NCBI RefSeq assembly: GCF_015711645.1
Contig: NZ_JABTEX010000001.1
Span: 1,798,001-1,862,000, forward strand
DNA from: Planomonospora sp. ID82291
GTDB taxonomy: Bacteria; Actinomycetota; Actinomycetes; Streptosporangiales; Streptosporangiaceae
Length of the DNA: 64,000 nt
Reading direction: 5' to 3'
The notes below the pieces were generated by a model. That model worked only from the letters and a program-made list of their open reading frames with translations. It was not told the DNA's origin and did no database searches. Below, one piece after another: positions 42,283-50,090 of the stretch; the stretch's first letter is position 1, and every line of letters starts with the position of its first letter. Position numbers and translations under genes: made by a program.

Positions 42283-42375
42283 GTCACCACGACCGAGCGG
42301 TACACCCACGTGTCCACCCCCCTCATGCGCGACGCCGGCGAACGGCCCGCCTCGGCGCTGTGGGGAGACTCCTGG
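42283..42375 (+). pseudogene. C-terminal remnant of a tyrosine integrase
   Basis: The frame reads VTTTERYTHVSTPLMRDAGE and ends near ALWGDSW. This is the last part of a phage-type integrase, with the catalytic Tyr at 42301-42303. The rest of the gene is gone. It lies about 100 bp from the 3' end of tRNA-Ser, where such an integrase would have acted. Confidence 0.65.
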
Positions 42376-42436
42376 GTCCTCACCGGGTACCCGTTGCAAC
42401 GGGAACGGCGACCACGAGCCCTCCGAAGATCAGAAA

Positions 42437-42468
42437 AGGCCCTCTCCCCGAACTCGGGAGAGGGCCTC
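42437..42468 (-). terminator. tRNA-Ser terminator
   Basis: A perfect 12-bp stem (42437-42448 with 42457-42468, AGGCCCTCTCCC) is followed on the minus strand by TTTTCTG. It lies 8 bases after the tRNA 3' end. Confidence 0.8.
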
Positions 42469-42475
42469 TGACCTG

Positions 42476-42565
42476 CGGAGGCTCGGGGATTTGAACCCCG
42501 GATGGGCGGTAAACCCAAACCGCATTAGCAGTGCGGCGCCATAGACCTGACTAGGCGAAGCCTCC
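42476..42565 (-). tRNA. tRNA-Ser(GCT)
   Basis: A 90-nt class II tRNA on the minus strand has acceptor stem GGAGGCT/AGCCTCC, anticodon loop CTGCTAA with anticodon GCT, a long variable arm (GGGTTTACCGCCC) and a T-loop TTCAAAT. The 3' CCA is not encoded. Confidence 0.96.
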
Positions 42566-42656
42566 TGGTAGCCGTGTGGCTCAGCACAGAGTACCGGCGA
42601 TCGGGCAGGGCGGCAAAGCGATTGCCTGGCGCGTCGGCCAGTCCTCCCTGGGCCGG

Positions 42657-42743
42657 TTATCCACCTTATGTGGATAACTTCGTCCACGCCTGTGGACGGA
42701 GTCGTGAACGAGCAGATGAGATCCAGGACAAACCTGTGGATTC
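42657..42743. promoter_or_regulatory. Cluster of DnaA-box-like sites
   Basis: The 286-bp gap between tRNA-Ser and the yceI-like gene has no credible gene. It contains TTATCCACC (42657), a perfect TGTGGATAA (42669), TCGTCCACG (42680), TGTGGACGG (42691) and TGTGGATTC (42735). The first two form an inverted repeat (TTATCCAC/GTGGATAA). This may be a DnaA-binding locus or an operator. Confidence 0.5.
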
Positions 42744-42851
42744 TCTATATATGAGACAAGAAGTCTCGCCTGCCGAACATGCAGAGGGCTCCTCGCCGAC
42801 ACGGGAGGAGCCCTCCACGGATCACGGATCACAGAGATCGGATCACGGAGA

Positions 42852-43415
42852 TCAGGCGGCGGGGTTGGCCTCGCCCTCGATCTCGATCTTGATCTTCTTG
42901 CCGACGAGCACGCCGCCGGTCTCCAGCGCCTGGTTCCAGGTGAGGCCGAACTCCTCACGGTCGATCTCGGTCGTGATGGAGAAGCCCCAGACCTCCTGGC
43001 CCCACGGGTTGGTGCCGGCGCCGCCGTACTCGACGGTGAGCTCGACCGGCCGGGTGACGTCGCGGATCGTCAGGTCGCCGGAGAGGGTGAACTCGTCACC
43101 GGAGTGGCCGACGACGCGCGTGCTGCGGAAGGTCAGCTCGGGGAACTTCTCGACGGCGAGGAAGTCGTCGCTGCGCAGGTGGCCGTCGCGGTCGGCCACG
43201 CCGGTGCTGATGCTCGCGGTCTTGATCGTGAGCTCGGCGGAGGACTCCAGGGGGTTCTCCGCGATCGTCACGGTGCCGGCGAAGTCGCCGAAGCCGCCGC
43301 GGACCTTGCTCACCATCATGTGCTTGACGACGAAGCCGACGGTGGTGTGGGCGGTGTCGAGCGTGTAGGTGCCGGCGGCGGGGATCTGGAGGTTCTCCCA
43401 GGTGCGCGTGCTCAT
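42852..43415 (-). CDS. YceI-family lipocalin-like protein
   Basis: The 187-aa protein has the YceI pattern (YTLDTAHTTVGFVVKHMMVS, then GTVTIAENPLESSAELTI, GDLTIRDVTRPVELTVEYGG and WGFSITTEIDREEFGL). The family forms a beta barrel that binds polyprenoid-like lipids; this copy has no signal peptide. The second of two tandem ATGs (43415) has the right spacing to GGGAG. It is divergent from a MarR gene and shares a palindromic operator with it. Confidence 0.9.
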   Translation of the reverse strand: MSTRTWENLQIPAAGTYTLDTAHTTVGFVVKHMMVSKVRGGFGDFAGTVTIAENPLESSAELTIKTASISTGVADRDGHLRSDDFLAVEKFPELTFRSTRVVGHSGDEFTLSGDLTIRDVTRPVELTVEYGGAGTNPWGQEVWGFSITTEIDREEFGLTWNQALETGGVLVGKKIKIEIEGEANPAA

Positions 43416-43473
43416 CATGTTCTCCCGAGGGGGTGCTTGCTGCGTGGACGTTTGCGTAAACATATTTCTACAC

Positions 43474-43487
43474 GAGGAATATTCCTC
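43474..43487. promoter_or_regulatory. Palindromic operator between yceI-like and marR genes
   Basis: GAGGAATATTCCTC is a perfect 14-bp palindrome in the 102-bp divergent gap and lies in an AT-rich stretch where both promoters should be. It is the likely binding site of the MarR protein. Confidence 0.7.
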
Positions 43488-43517
43488 TCGTCAACTATCG
43501 TCGGATACAGTGGGAAC

Positions 43518-44111
43518 GTGCTTCCCCTAGACGACCCCCGGCTGACCGCGATGGGCCTCCTCGCCGAGGTCTCCACCGGACTGTCGGCCAAGACGCTCCC
43601 CACCCTCGCGGCGGCGGGGCTCTCCGAGATCGACTTCGAGACCCTGATCCGCCTGGCGCGCTCACCCGGGCAACGCCTGCGGATGAGCGACCTGGCCGCG
43701 CAGACCACCCTCTCCACCAGCGGCGTGACCAGGGTCGTGGACCGGCTGGAACGCGAGGGCCTGGTCGCGCGGGAGGCGTGCGCCACGGACCGCCGGACGT
43801 CGTACGCGGTGATCACCGAGACGGGCCTGGCGCGGCTCGGCGAGGTCCTGCCGCAGCACCTGGCGGACATCGAGACCTGGCTCACCGGCCTGCTCTCCTC
43901 CGAACGCCTCTCGGCCCTCCTCGACGCCCTCAGAACCGTCCGCGACGCCGTACGGCCCTGCGCCACGGCGGGCGCCCAGACCCGATCCCCCGGGGAACCG
44001 GGGTCCTGCGGGCGCCCTTCCCCACGGCCACCCTCCGAACAGGCGTCTCCTGACCGGCCGCCCTCCGCCCGGCCGCCCTCCCGACGCCCTCCCGACGGGT
44101 TCGGCCGATGA
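43518..44111 (+). CDS. MarR-family regulator with Pro/Arg-rich tail
   Basis: The 197-aa protein starts at GTG 43518 and has the winged-helix core LAAQTTLSTSGVTRVVDRLE, then ATDRRTSYAVITETGLARL. The last 50 residues are a low-complexity Pro/Arg/Ser tail not usual in the family. It is divergent from the yceI-like gene and probably represses it. Confidence 0.88.
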   Translation: MLPLDDPRLTAMGLLAEVSTGLSAKTLPTLAAAGLSEIDFETLIRLARSPGQRLRMSDLAAQTTLSTSGVTRVVDRLEREGLVAREACATDRRTSYAVITETGLARLGEVLPQHLADIETWLTGLLSSERLSALLDALRTVRDAVRPCATAGAQTRSPGEPGSCGRPSPRPPSEQASPDRPPSARPPSRRPPDGFGR

Positions 44112-44144
44112 CCCGGAACGCTCCAGGAGAGGCGCGGAGGACGG

Positions 44145-44675
44145 TCAGGGCTGGGGTTCGAGTCGCCGCTCCGGGGCCTCCAGGGCGCAGCGGAGCTTGG
44201 CCATCCCGCGGGAGACCGTGCTCTTGACCGTGCCGACGCTGACGCCCAGGGCCCGGGCGACCTCCGGCTCGGTCATGTCCTCGTAGTACCGCAGCACGAT
44301 CGCGGCCCGCATCCGGGCGGGCAGCCCGTCGAGCGCCTGCTCCACCCGCTCGGGGAGCTGCCGCCGGCCGCTGGGGACGATCGGCTCGGGAACCTGCTCC
44401 GACGGATACTCCTGCAGCTTGCGCCGCCGCCACCACGAGATGTTGATGTTGACCATCGTCCGGCGCACGTAGCCGTCCAGGGCCGCGCGGTCCTCGATGC
44501 GCTCCCAGGCCAGGTAGGTCCTGGCCAGCGCCGCCTGGAGCAGGTCCTCGGCGTCGTCCGGGTTCCCGGCGACCTGTCGGGCGGCGCGCAGCAGCGCCGG
44601 TCCGCGAGCAACGACGTACTCGCGGAACTCGTCGTGGGTCCCCCCGGTCACCGCGATCACCCGCCCTGTGGTCAA
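44145..44675 (-). CDS. ECF sigma factor, SigE family
   Basis: The 176-aa protein shows region 2 (GNPDDAEDLLQAALARTYLA, then YVRRTMVNINISWWRRRK) and region 4 (LPARMRAAIVLRYYEDMTEP, then SVGTVKSTVSRGM). No anti-sigma gene adjoins it. It is convergent with the marR gene. Divergent from it, after a 291-bp gap, stands the Cys-rich envelope protein gene. Confidence 0.9.
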   Translation of the reverse strand: MTTGRVIAVTGGTHDEFREYVVARGPALLRAARQVAGNPDDAEDLLQAALARTYLAWERIEDRAALDGYVRRTMVNINISWWRRRKLQEYPSEQVPEPIVPSGRRQLPERVEQALDGLPARMRAAIVLRYYEDMTEPEVARALGVSVGTVKSTVSRGMAKLRCALEAPERRLEPQP

Positions 44676-44924
44676 GGTGTCTCCCGTGGCCAGAATCGCA
44701 GCCGGAGCCCCTGATCCGGCTGAACCGCCATCCAGGTTTCATCCCGCCGGCCGTAAAGATCGTTCCAACCTCCCCGTCGGCTCCGGAAAGACCGTTAGGC
44801 GCTGTTTTGCCCAGTCATGGGGGAGAGGGGTTCCACTGGGGAGGGAAATCCTGATACCTGGTCGGATACCTGACGGGATTATCGGGGGAAGCCGAGCACG
44901 GGACGCCTCCGAGCATGTGACGCT

Positions 44925-44940
44925 GGCGGGACGTCCCGCC
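44925..44940. promoter_or_regulatory. 16-bp palindrome upstream of the Cys-rich protein gene
   Basis: GGCGGGACGTCCCGCC is a perfect palindrome 27 bases before ATG 44967, in the leader. It can form an operator or an mRNA hairpin close to the ribosome site AGGAGA. Further upstream GATACCTG occurs twice (about 44850 and 44864), a possible sigma-factor or activator motif. Confidence 0.55.
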
Positions 44941-44966
44941 GAGAAGCCGAGAACAGGAGAACCACG

Positions 44967-45977
44967 ATGCCCCAGCGGAGCATCGCCCGCCGCCGGGCGC
45001 TGGCCTCGGCCGCGCTCGGCCGTCCCCTCGCGGCCCCCGGTCCCGCTCCCGGGAACGGAACAGGGAACGGGCCCGGCGACGGATCCGGCGACGGATCCGG
45101 GGACGGGCCCGGCGGCGGTGAGCTCCTGCACGCCGTCACCGGCACGGTCATGGACGCCAGCCCGCACCTGCTCGTCATCGAGACCCCGGACGGCAGGGAG
45201 GAACGGCTCGTCATCGCCCCCTGGGCGACCGCCTGGCGCGGCGACGCCGTCGCCCCGGCGGACCTGCCGCCGGGCGCCAACGTGGTCGTCAGGGCATTGA
45301 GGGCCGGCCGGGTCGTCGACCGGATCTGGGCGGACACCACCCGGATCACCGGGGTGATCCAGGAGGTCGGCCCCGGCACCGGGGACCGCACGATCGAGCT
45401 CTACTGCGGACCGCACCGGGGCCGGCGGACGGTCGTCATCCCCTACGCGGTCTCGGGGCGGCTCCGGGTCCGGCACCCCAAGCTCGAACCCGGCTACCTG
45501 TTCGACGCCGTCGGCGTCGTCGAGGACGGCCTGGCCCACGTCCGGCTGCCCACGACCTCGCAGCCGCCCTACCGGTGGACGTCCGTGCCCGAGCCGCCCC
45601 TGGCCTACGGCGGCGCGCAGGCGCACGTCTCGGGGGCCGCGAGCTGGTCCGACGGCTTCGACTTCGGCGAGCGGGGAGCCGCCTATCCGATGCTGGAGTC
45701 CTCCGACGCCGAGTGCGACGAGGTGGGGAGATCGTGTGCGCGGCTGCCGTACCTCGCCCTGGGGTCGGTGCTCGACGTGCGCAACGTGTGCTCCGGCCGT
45801 ACCGCGGTCGTACCGGTCGTGACCTGCGGCTGCCTCGCCGGCCGGTTCTGCGACCGGTGCCTGGAGTGCGGCACCTCCCCGCGCGGCCGGATCGTGGAAC
45901 TGTCGCCGGCCTCTTTCGTGGAACTCGGCGGGGAGCTGACCAAGGGTTGCTTCAACGCCCGGATCGCTTTGGGATGA
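44967..45977 (+). CDS. Cys-rich protein with C-terminal RlpA-like double-psi barrel
   Basis: The 336-aa protein has a basic start (SIARRRALASA, not a convincing signal peptide) and a Gly/Asp/Pro-rich low-complexity linker. A beta-barrel-like region (about 55-190) follows. The C-terminal domain (about 225-336) reads GSVLDVRNVCSGRTAVVPVV and GRIVELSPASFVELGGELTK, the RlpA/double-psi barrel pattern. It contains about ten cysteines, including CGCLAGRFCDRC. The Cys-rich insertion is unusual for RlpA. The MauE-like gene downstream suggests disulfide or redox handling, but that is inference. Its stop codon lies in a duplicated 32-bp unit. Confidence 0.6.
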   Translation: MPQRSIARRRALASAALGRPLAAPGPAPGNGTGNGPGDGSGDGSGDGPGGGELLHAVTGTVMDASPHLLVIETPDGREERLVIAPWATAWRGDAVAPADLPPGANVVVRALRAGRVVDRIWADTTRITGVIQEVGPGTGDRTIELYCGPHRGRRTVVIPYAVSGRLRVRHPKLEPGYLFDAVGVVEDGLAHVRLPTTSQPPYRWTSVPEPPLAYGGAQAHVSGAASWSDGFDFGERGAAYPMLESSDAECDEVGRSCARLPYLALGSVLDVRNVCSGRTAVVPVVTCGCLAGRFCDRCLECGTSPRGRIVELSPASFVELGGELTKGCFNARIALG

Positions 45978-46030
45978 CACAGGTGACGACGCAGACGGCT
46001 TCGGGATGACACAGGTGACGACGCAGATGG
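45971..46030. repeat. 32-bp tandem duplication joining two genes
   Basis: GGGATGACACAGGTGACGAC occurs at 45971 and again at 46003. The first copy carries the stop of the Cys-rich gene and the second carries the start codon of the MauE-like gene. Confidence 0.88.
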
Positions 46031-46914
46031 CAGAGACGTTGAGGACGATCGCCGCCGCCCAGCTCCCGGTGCTGGGCGTGCTGCTGGCCCTCGGTACGGT
46101 GGCCAAGTTCCGGACCGCCCGAGGCGACAAAGGGCTGGACGGGATGAGCGGGCTGGGACCGGCCGTGCTGGTGCCCGAGCAGTGGCGCGCGCCGGTGATG
46201 CTCGGTTGCGCGGTCGGGGAGGCGATGCTGCTGGTCGGGCTGATGGCCACCGGTCATCCCGTCTTCCGGTGGGGGACGACCGCGTTCTTCGCGGTGGCCA
46301 CCTACGTCCTGTGGGAACTGCGCCGTCGCCGTCCCGACGTGGGCTGCGGCTGCTTCGGCGAGGCCAGCACGGTGCCGGTGGGCTTCCGCTCGTTCGCCCG
46401 CACCGTCGTCCTGACGGCCATGGCGGCCGGGACCGTGTGGGCCGGAACGGTACCGGGGTGGTCCGTGCTGTCCGGGATCTCCTGGACCGAGGCGCTGGCG
46501 GTGGCCGGAGGGCTGCTGCTGGTCGCCGCCTTCTCCCCCGAAATCGAGGAGACCGCCGCCCGGCTCCGGCACCGCGCACCGTGCGAGGAGCGTCCCGCGG
46601 ACGCGGCGACGGCCGCCGCCCGGCTCCGTTCCAGTACGGCCTGGCGGACCCACGCGGCGTCGCTGACGAGCACCGAGCCGGTCGACAGCTGGCGGGAGCT
46701 CTGCTGGCGGTTCTTCGTCCACGAGGGGCGGGGCCCGGACGGCGAGCCGGTGGACGTGGTCTTCGCCGTCTACCTGAGCGGTCGCAAGCCCGCGGTCCGG
46801 GTGGCGCTGGTCGGCCCGGACGGGCGGGCCGTCGGAGCCGTCCCGGTGCCGGAGCCCGTGGCGGTCCCGGACGGGGCCGGCGGCTCCCCCGCGCTCGCGA
46901 CGCGCGATCTCTGA
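46006..46914 (+). CDS. MauE/DoxX-like membrane protein with long C-terminal domain
   Basis: The 302-aa protein has four or five membrane helices in the first 190 residues with the MauE signature VGCGCFG (about residue 112). A soluble region of about 110 residues follows. MauE proteins are linked to disulfide formation in methylamine dehydrogenase maturation and to thiol redox in general. ATG 46027 is an alternative start beyond the duplicated segment. It shares a transcript direction with the Cys-rich protein, which could be its redox client. Confidence 0.72.
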   Translation: MTQVTTQMAETLRTIAAAQLPVLGVLLALGTVAKFRTARGDKGLDGMSGLGPAVLVPEQWRAPVMLGCAVGEAMLLVGLMATGHPVFRWGTTAFFAVATYVLWELRRRRPDVGCGCFGEASTVPVGFRSFARTVVLTAMAAGTVWAGTVPGWSVLSGISWTEALAVAGGLLLVAAFSPEIEETAARLRHRAPCEERPADAATAAARLRSSTAWRTHAASLTSTEPVDSWRELCWRFFVHEGRGPDGEPVDVVFAVYLSGRKPAVRVALVGPDGRAVGAVPVPEPVAVPDGAGGSPALATRDL

Positions 46915-47031
46915 TCTCCGTACGGCCGTCCAGGGCAGGCGCCGGAGAGCCCGGTAAAGGCCGGGACGGGGCCGGGCTCCGATGGACCGGACCCGGCCGC
47001 CGCCGCGGGACCTCTGCCCGCCGGATCCGCA

Positions 47032-47103
47032 CGCCCCGTCACGTGGACTCCACCAGGGGGAGCCGCGCGCCCCGTCACGTGGGCTCCACCAGGGGGAGCC
47101 GCG
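47032..47103. repeat. 36-bp tandem duplication at the radical SAM gene end
   Basis: CGCCCCGTCACGTGGACTCC begins a 36-bp unit at 47032 that is repeated at 47068 with one change. The stop codon of the reverse-strand gene lies in the right copy. Both copies code for the same GARLPLVE-type end. Confidence 0.88.
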
Positions 47104-48649
47104 CGCCCGGGTCGGCCGCCGCCACCGCGGAGAGCCGCTGACGGGAGAGGGCGGGCCAGGCCTGGACGGCGCAGAACGGGGCGCACTGGTCCTGGTCCGC
47201 ACGGGTGCCGACGTGCACGCAGCACTGGACCAGGCGCTCCTCCAGCATCGTCGCCATGTCCATGAACGGCTTCACGGTGATCCGGACCACGCGCTCGCCG
47301 AGCATCCGGCGGAGCCTCTCGCGCCGGCCGGGCAGCGCCGAGGAGGCCAGCGCCAGCAGGGTGGACACGCCCAGGTCGCAGTTCTCGCCGATGTTCCGCC
47401 ACAGGTCGCCGATCTGCGGGTGCGAGAGGGACGACTGCTCCGACAGCAGTCCGAGCAGCGACTCCTGTACGGCCCGGCGCAGCTCGCGGGGGATCTCCCG
47501 GTCGGCGATCCGGTTGGCCACCAGGCCGAGGTGCTCCTTGAGCCGGTCGTGGCCGATCAGGGCCGTCAGCGACCGCCACGCGCCGGAGTCGTCGCGGATC
47601 ATGTAACCGACCGAGCAGCAGTGCGGGTGCGAGCACGGCAGCGCCGTCAGGTCGCGCCAGGTGACGGTGCCGCCGGTCTGCGGTCCGAGGCGGGCGAGCA
47701 CCCCGGTGTGGGTCAGCCGGTCGAGCGGGTCGATCGCCGCCGACCGGCCGGAGCCGAACTGCGGCTGCAGGGAGACGCCGCCCACGTAGGGGGTGTCGAG
47801 CGCGAGCCGTACCACGTCGCCGATCTCGCCGTCGTTGACGCCGAGGGCCGCGGTCATGACCAGGGTCGTGAAGATCCCCCGCTCCGACAGCCGCCGTACG
47901 GCCTCCGCCTTGAGGGCGCGCAGGTCCCCGCCCCGGTGGTGGCGCGAGGCCGCGGCGGAGGTCCCGTCGTACTGCAGGTAGACCTCCACCCGCTCGCGGT
48001 GCGCGGTGAGCAGGTCGAGCAGCGCGTCGTCGCGGGCCACGGCGAGGCCGTTGGTGTTGACCAGGATCCGGGTGACCGGCCGGGCGGCGAGCCCGGCCAG
48101 GAGCGTCCCCAGCTCCGGGTGGAGGGTGGGCTCGCCGCCGCTCAGCATGAGCACGTCCAGGCGGCCGTTCTCCCTGGCCAGGCGCTGGTCGACGTTGGCC
48201 AGGACGTCGGCGACCGGGACCACCCCGCGCAGGTCGGGCGAGGAGCCGGCGAAGCAGGTCGGGCAGCGCAGGTTGCAGGTCTCGGCGATGTCCTCCAGCA
48301 GGATGCAGGTGTGCTGGGTCTGCGTCTCCGGGAGCCCCCGCAGGTACGCCGCGGGGACCGGGTCGAAGTTCCCGGGGGTGTCGGGGACGTGGGCCTTGGT
48401 GGGGGCGGTCCACTCCTCCAGGTAGGCGAGGATCTCGGGGTCCTCGTCGTAGAGGGTGCGCACCAGGCCGTGCACGCGGCAGCCGCGCTCCAGGAACACC
48501 CGGCCGTCGCGGGCGGCGAGGTAGCCGGTCAGGCGGGGTACGTCGTGCAGCGGGCGCTCGGGGTCCCCGTCGTGGCAGTGCGGGCAGAAGGCGTTGACGT
48601 AGCGGAGGATGCGGTCGCCCCGCAGCCCCATCCCGCCGGTCCCGGTCAC
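47075..48649 (-). CDS. Radical SAM protein, tetraether/membrane-spanning lipid synthase-like
   Basis: This 524-aa enzyme has an N-terminal zinc-binding-like part (CPHCHDG near residue 22, then LERGCRVHGLVRTLYDEDPE). The radical SAM cluster motif follows in ETCNLRCPTCFAGSS (about residue 115), with LMLSGGEPTLHPEL as the SAM-binding GGE. There is a Cys-rich C-terminal half (SHPHCC, CDLG, CCVHVG, CAPFC). This layout resembles archaeal Tes and the bacterial enzymes that join lipid tails. It starts with GTG overlapping the preceding stop (GTGA); ATG 48631 is an alternative. The upstream Lgt-like gene in the same operon supports a lipid role. Confidence 0.7.
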   Translation of the reverse strand: MTGTGGMGLRGDRILRYVNAFCPHCHDGDPERPLHDVPRLTGYLAARDGRVFLERGCRVHGLVRTLYDEDPEILAYLEEWTAPTKAHVPDTPGNFDPVPAAYLRGLPETQTQHTCILLEDIAETCNLRCPTCFAGSSPDLRGVVPVADVLANVDQRLARENGRLDVLMLSGGEPTLHPELGTLLAGLAARPVTRILVNTNGLAVARDDALLDLLTAHRERVEVYLQYDGTSAAASRHHRGGDLRALKAEAVRRLSERGIFTTLVMTAALGVNDGEIGDVVRLALDTPYVGGVSLQPQFGSGRSAAIDPLDRLTHTGVLARLGPQTGGTVTWRDLTALPCSHPHCCSVGYMIRDDSGAWRSLTALIGHDRLKEHLGLVANRIADREIPRELRRAVQESLLGLLSEQSSLSHPQIGDLWRNIGENCDLGVSTLLALASSALPGRRERLRRMLGERVVRITVKPFMDMATMLEERLVQCCVHVGTRADQDQCAPFCAVQAWPALSRQRLSAVAAADPGARLPLVEPT

Positions 48650-49122
48650 GGGTAGAGCCCGGGGTTGAGGCCGGTGCAGAACCCGGCGCTGAAGATCGAG
48701 ACCAGTGCCCAGCCGAGCATGAGGCCGATCCCCAGTCCTTTGGACCACGCCTCTCTCCTGCGGACCAGCGCGACCCCGGTGCCGAAGGTCCCCAGCGCCA
48801 GGATCACCGCCGCCACGCCGATGCCCACGGACGATTCGGTCGAGATCGCCAGGAGCCCGATCAGCACGTCGAGGGCGACGAAGGCGAGGATGCCGACGAA
48901 CGTCAGCCCCACGACCACTCCCGTGGAGCCGCCGGATGGGGGCCGCCCGCTCCACTGCGGCGGCGGACCCGGCGGACCGGACGGGGCGCCGTACGGTCCC
49001 CGGGGCGGTTCCCCCGGCGGACCCGGAGGCCCCGGCGGACCGGGCGGGCCGGGCGGTCCCTGGGGCGGTTCCCCCGGCGGACCCGGCGGGCCGGGCGGTC
49101 CCTGGGGCGGCGGCGTGGTCAT
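48646..49122 (-). CDS. Gly-Pro-Pro-rich protein with membrane helices
   Basis: The 158-aa protein starts with about 60 residues of collagen-like PPGPPG repeats. Three membrane helices follow (about residues 68-92, 98-118 and 130-150). It is locked between the lgt-like and the radical SAM gene by ATGA and GTGA overlaps. Its function is unknown, but its position suggests it supports the other two at the membrane. Confidence 0.7.
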   Translation of the reverse strand: MTTPPPQGPPGPPGPPGEPPQGPPGPPGPPGPPGPPGEPPRGPYGAPSGPPGPPPQWSGRPPSGGSTGVVVGLTFVGILAFVALDVLIGLLAISTESSVGIGVAAVILALGTFGTGVALVRRREAWSKGLGIGLMLGWALVSIFSAGFCTGLNPGLYP

Positions 49123-49904
49123 GCGCGGGCCTCCTGCCTGCGGACGAGCGCGTCGTAGAAGCCCCGGCGGTAGCCGTACCGGAGCCTGAGGGCGACCAGC
49201 AGCAGGCCCGGGACGAGGAACCACTGCGGGCGGGTGAGGTCCAGCCAGACCGTCTCGTTGGCCCGGGTGAACTCCACGAGGAACCGGAAGACGGCGTAGG
49301 CCGCGACGTAGAGGGTGAACAGCTCGCCCGGCCGGGTGATCCGGCTCCGCAGCCACCAGAGCGCACCGAAGGCCGCCAGCTGGAAGGCGGCCTCGTACAG
49401 GAACGACGGGTGCATGGCCTGCCCGGCCAGGCAGCCGGGGCAGGCGGGCGTGGCGGCGGGGGCGTGCACGCCCCACGGCAGGTCCGTGGGACGGCCGGGG
49501 GCCTCGGTGAGGTGGCAGCCGATCCGGCCGACCGCCATGCCGAGCGCGACCGCGGGCGCGAACAGGTCGCCGGTCCGCTCCCGGTACCCGATCAGCCGCT
49601 TGGCGAGGAGCACGCCCGCGTAGGCGCCGGTCAGCCCACCCAGGATGCTCCGGGAGCCGAACATCCAGGCTTCCAGCAGGCTCGGGTTGAGCGCCGGGTC
49701 GAGGTGCTCGGCCCAGCCGGACAGCCGCATGCCGACCGCCCCGCCGACCAGTGCCCCGGTGACCGCCACCAGCGACTGCTCGGCCGGCGCGCCCCGGCGG
49801 CGGGCCTCGGCGACGAAGACCGCCGCGGCGGCCAGCACCCCCAGGACGACGAAGAGGCCGTGCACCGGCACGGACCGCCCCCCGACCCCGATCACCGGCT
49901 CCAT
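49119..49904 (-). CDS. Lgt-like (prolipoprotein diacylglyceryl transferase family) protein
   Basis: The 261-aa membrane protein has seven helices and recognisable Lgt segments: GGLTGAYAG, the signature GRIGCHLTEAPGRPTDLPWG (about residues 130-149) and HPSFLYEA. It is more distant than housekeeping Lgt: the usual GNFIN is replaced by GCHLT. It may transfer a diacylglycerol or glycerophosphate-linked lipid to something other than a lipoprotein. ATG 49904 fits the family start. It heads a three-gene coupled operon with the radical SAM gene. Confidence 0.75.
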   Translation of the reverse strand: MEPVIGVGGRSVPVHGLFVVLGVLAAAAVFVAEARRRGAPAEQSLVAVTGALVGGAVGMRLSGWAEHLDPALNPSLLEAWMFGSRSILGGLTGAYAGVLLAKRLIGYRERTGDLFAPAVALGMAVGRIGCHLTEAPGRPTDLPWGVHAPAATPACPGCLAGQAMHPSFLYEAAFQLAAFGALWWLRSRITRPGELFTLYVAAYAVFRFLVEFTRANETVWLDLTRPQWFLVPGLLLVALRLRYGYRRGFYDALVRRQEARA

Positions 49905-50090
49905 CCCGCCACAGTAGATGCGGGAGCGCCTCCGGACCATCACCTCCGCCCGGCCGGAGACCGTTGCCGGGCACGGGCCCGGAAGGGACGCCCGCGAGGA
50001 CTGCCGCCACCCGGCGCGTCCGGTCGGCCACGCGGATGACGTACCGTGTCGGCCCGTTGTGAGACGGCTGCAGGTGGGAAGCTCCCTTCC

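Noticed and set aside
42657-42743. Chromosomal oriC
   Set aside because: Too few boxes, no AT-rich unwinding element and no dnaA or dnaN gene nearby.
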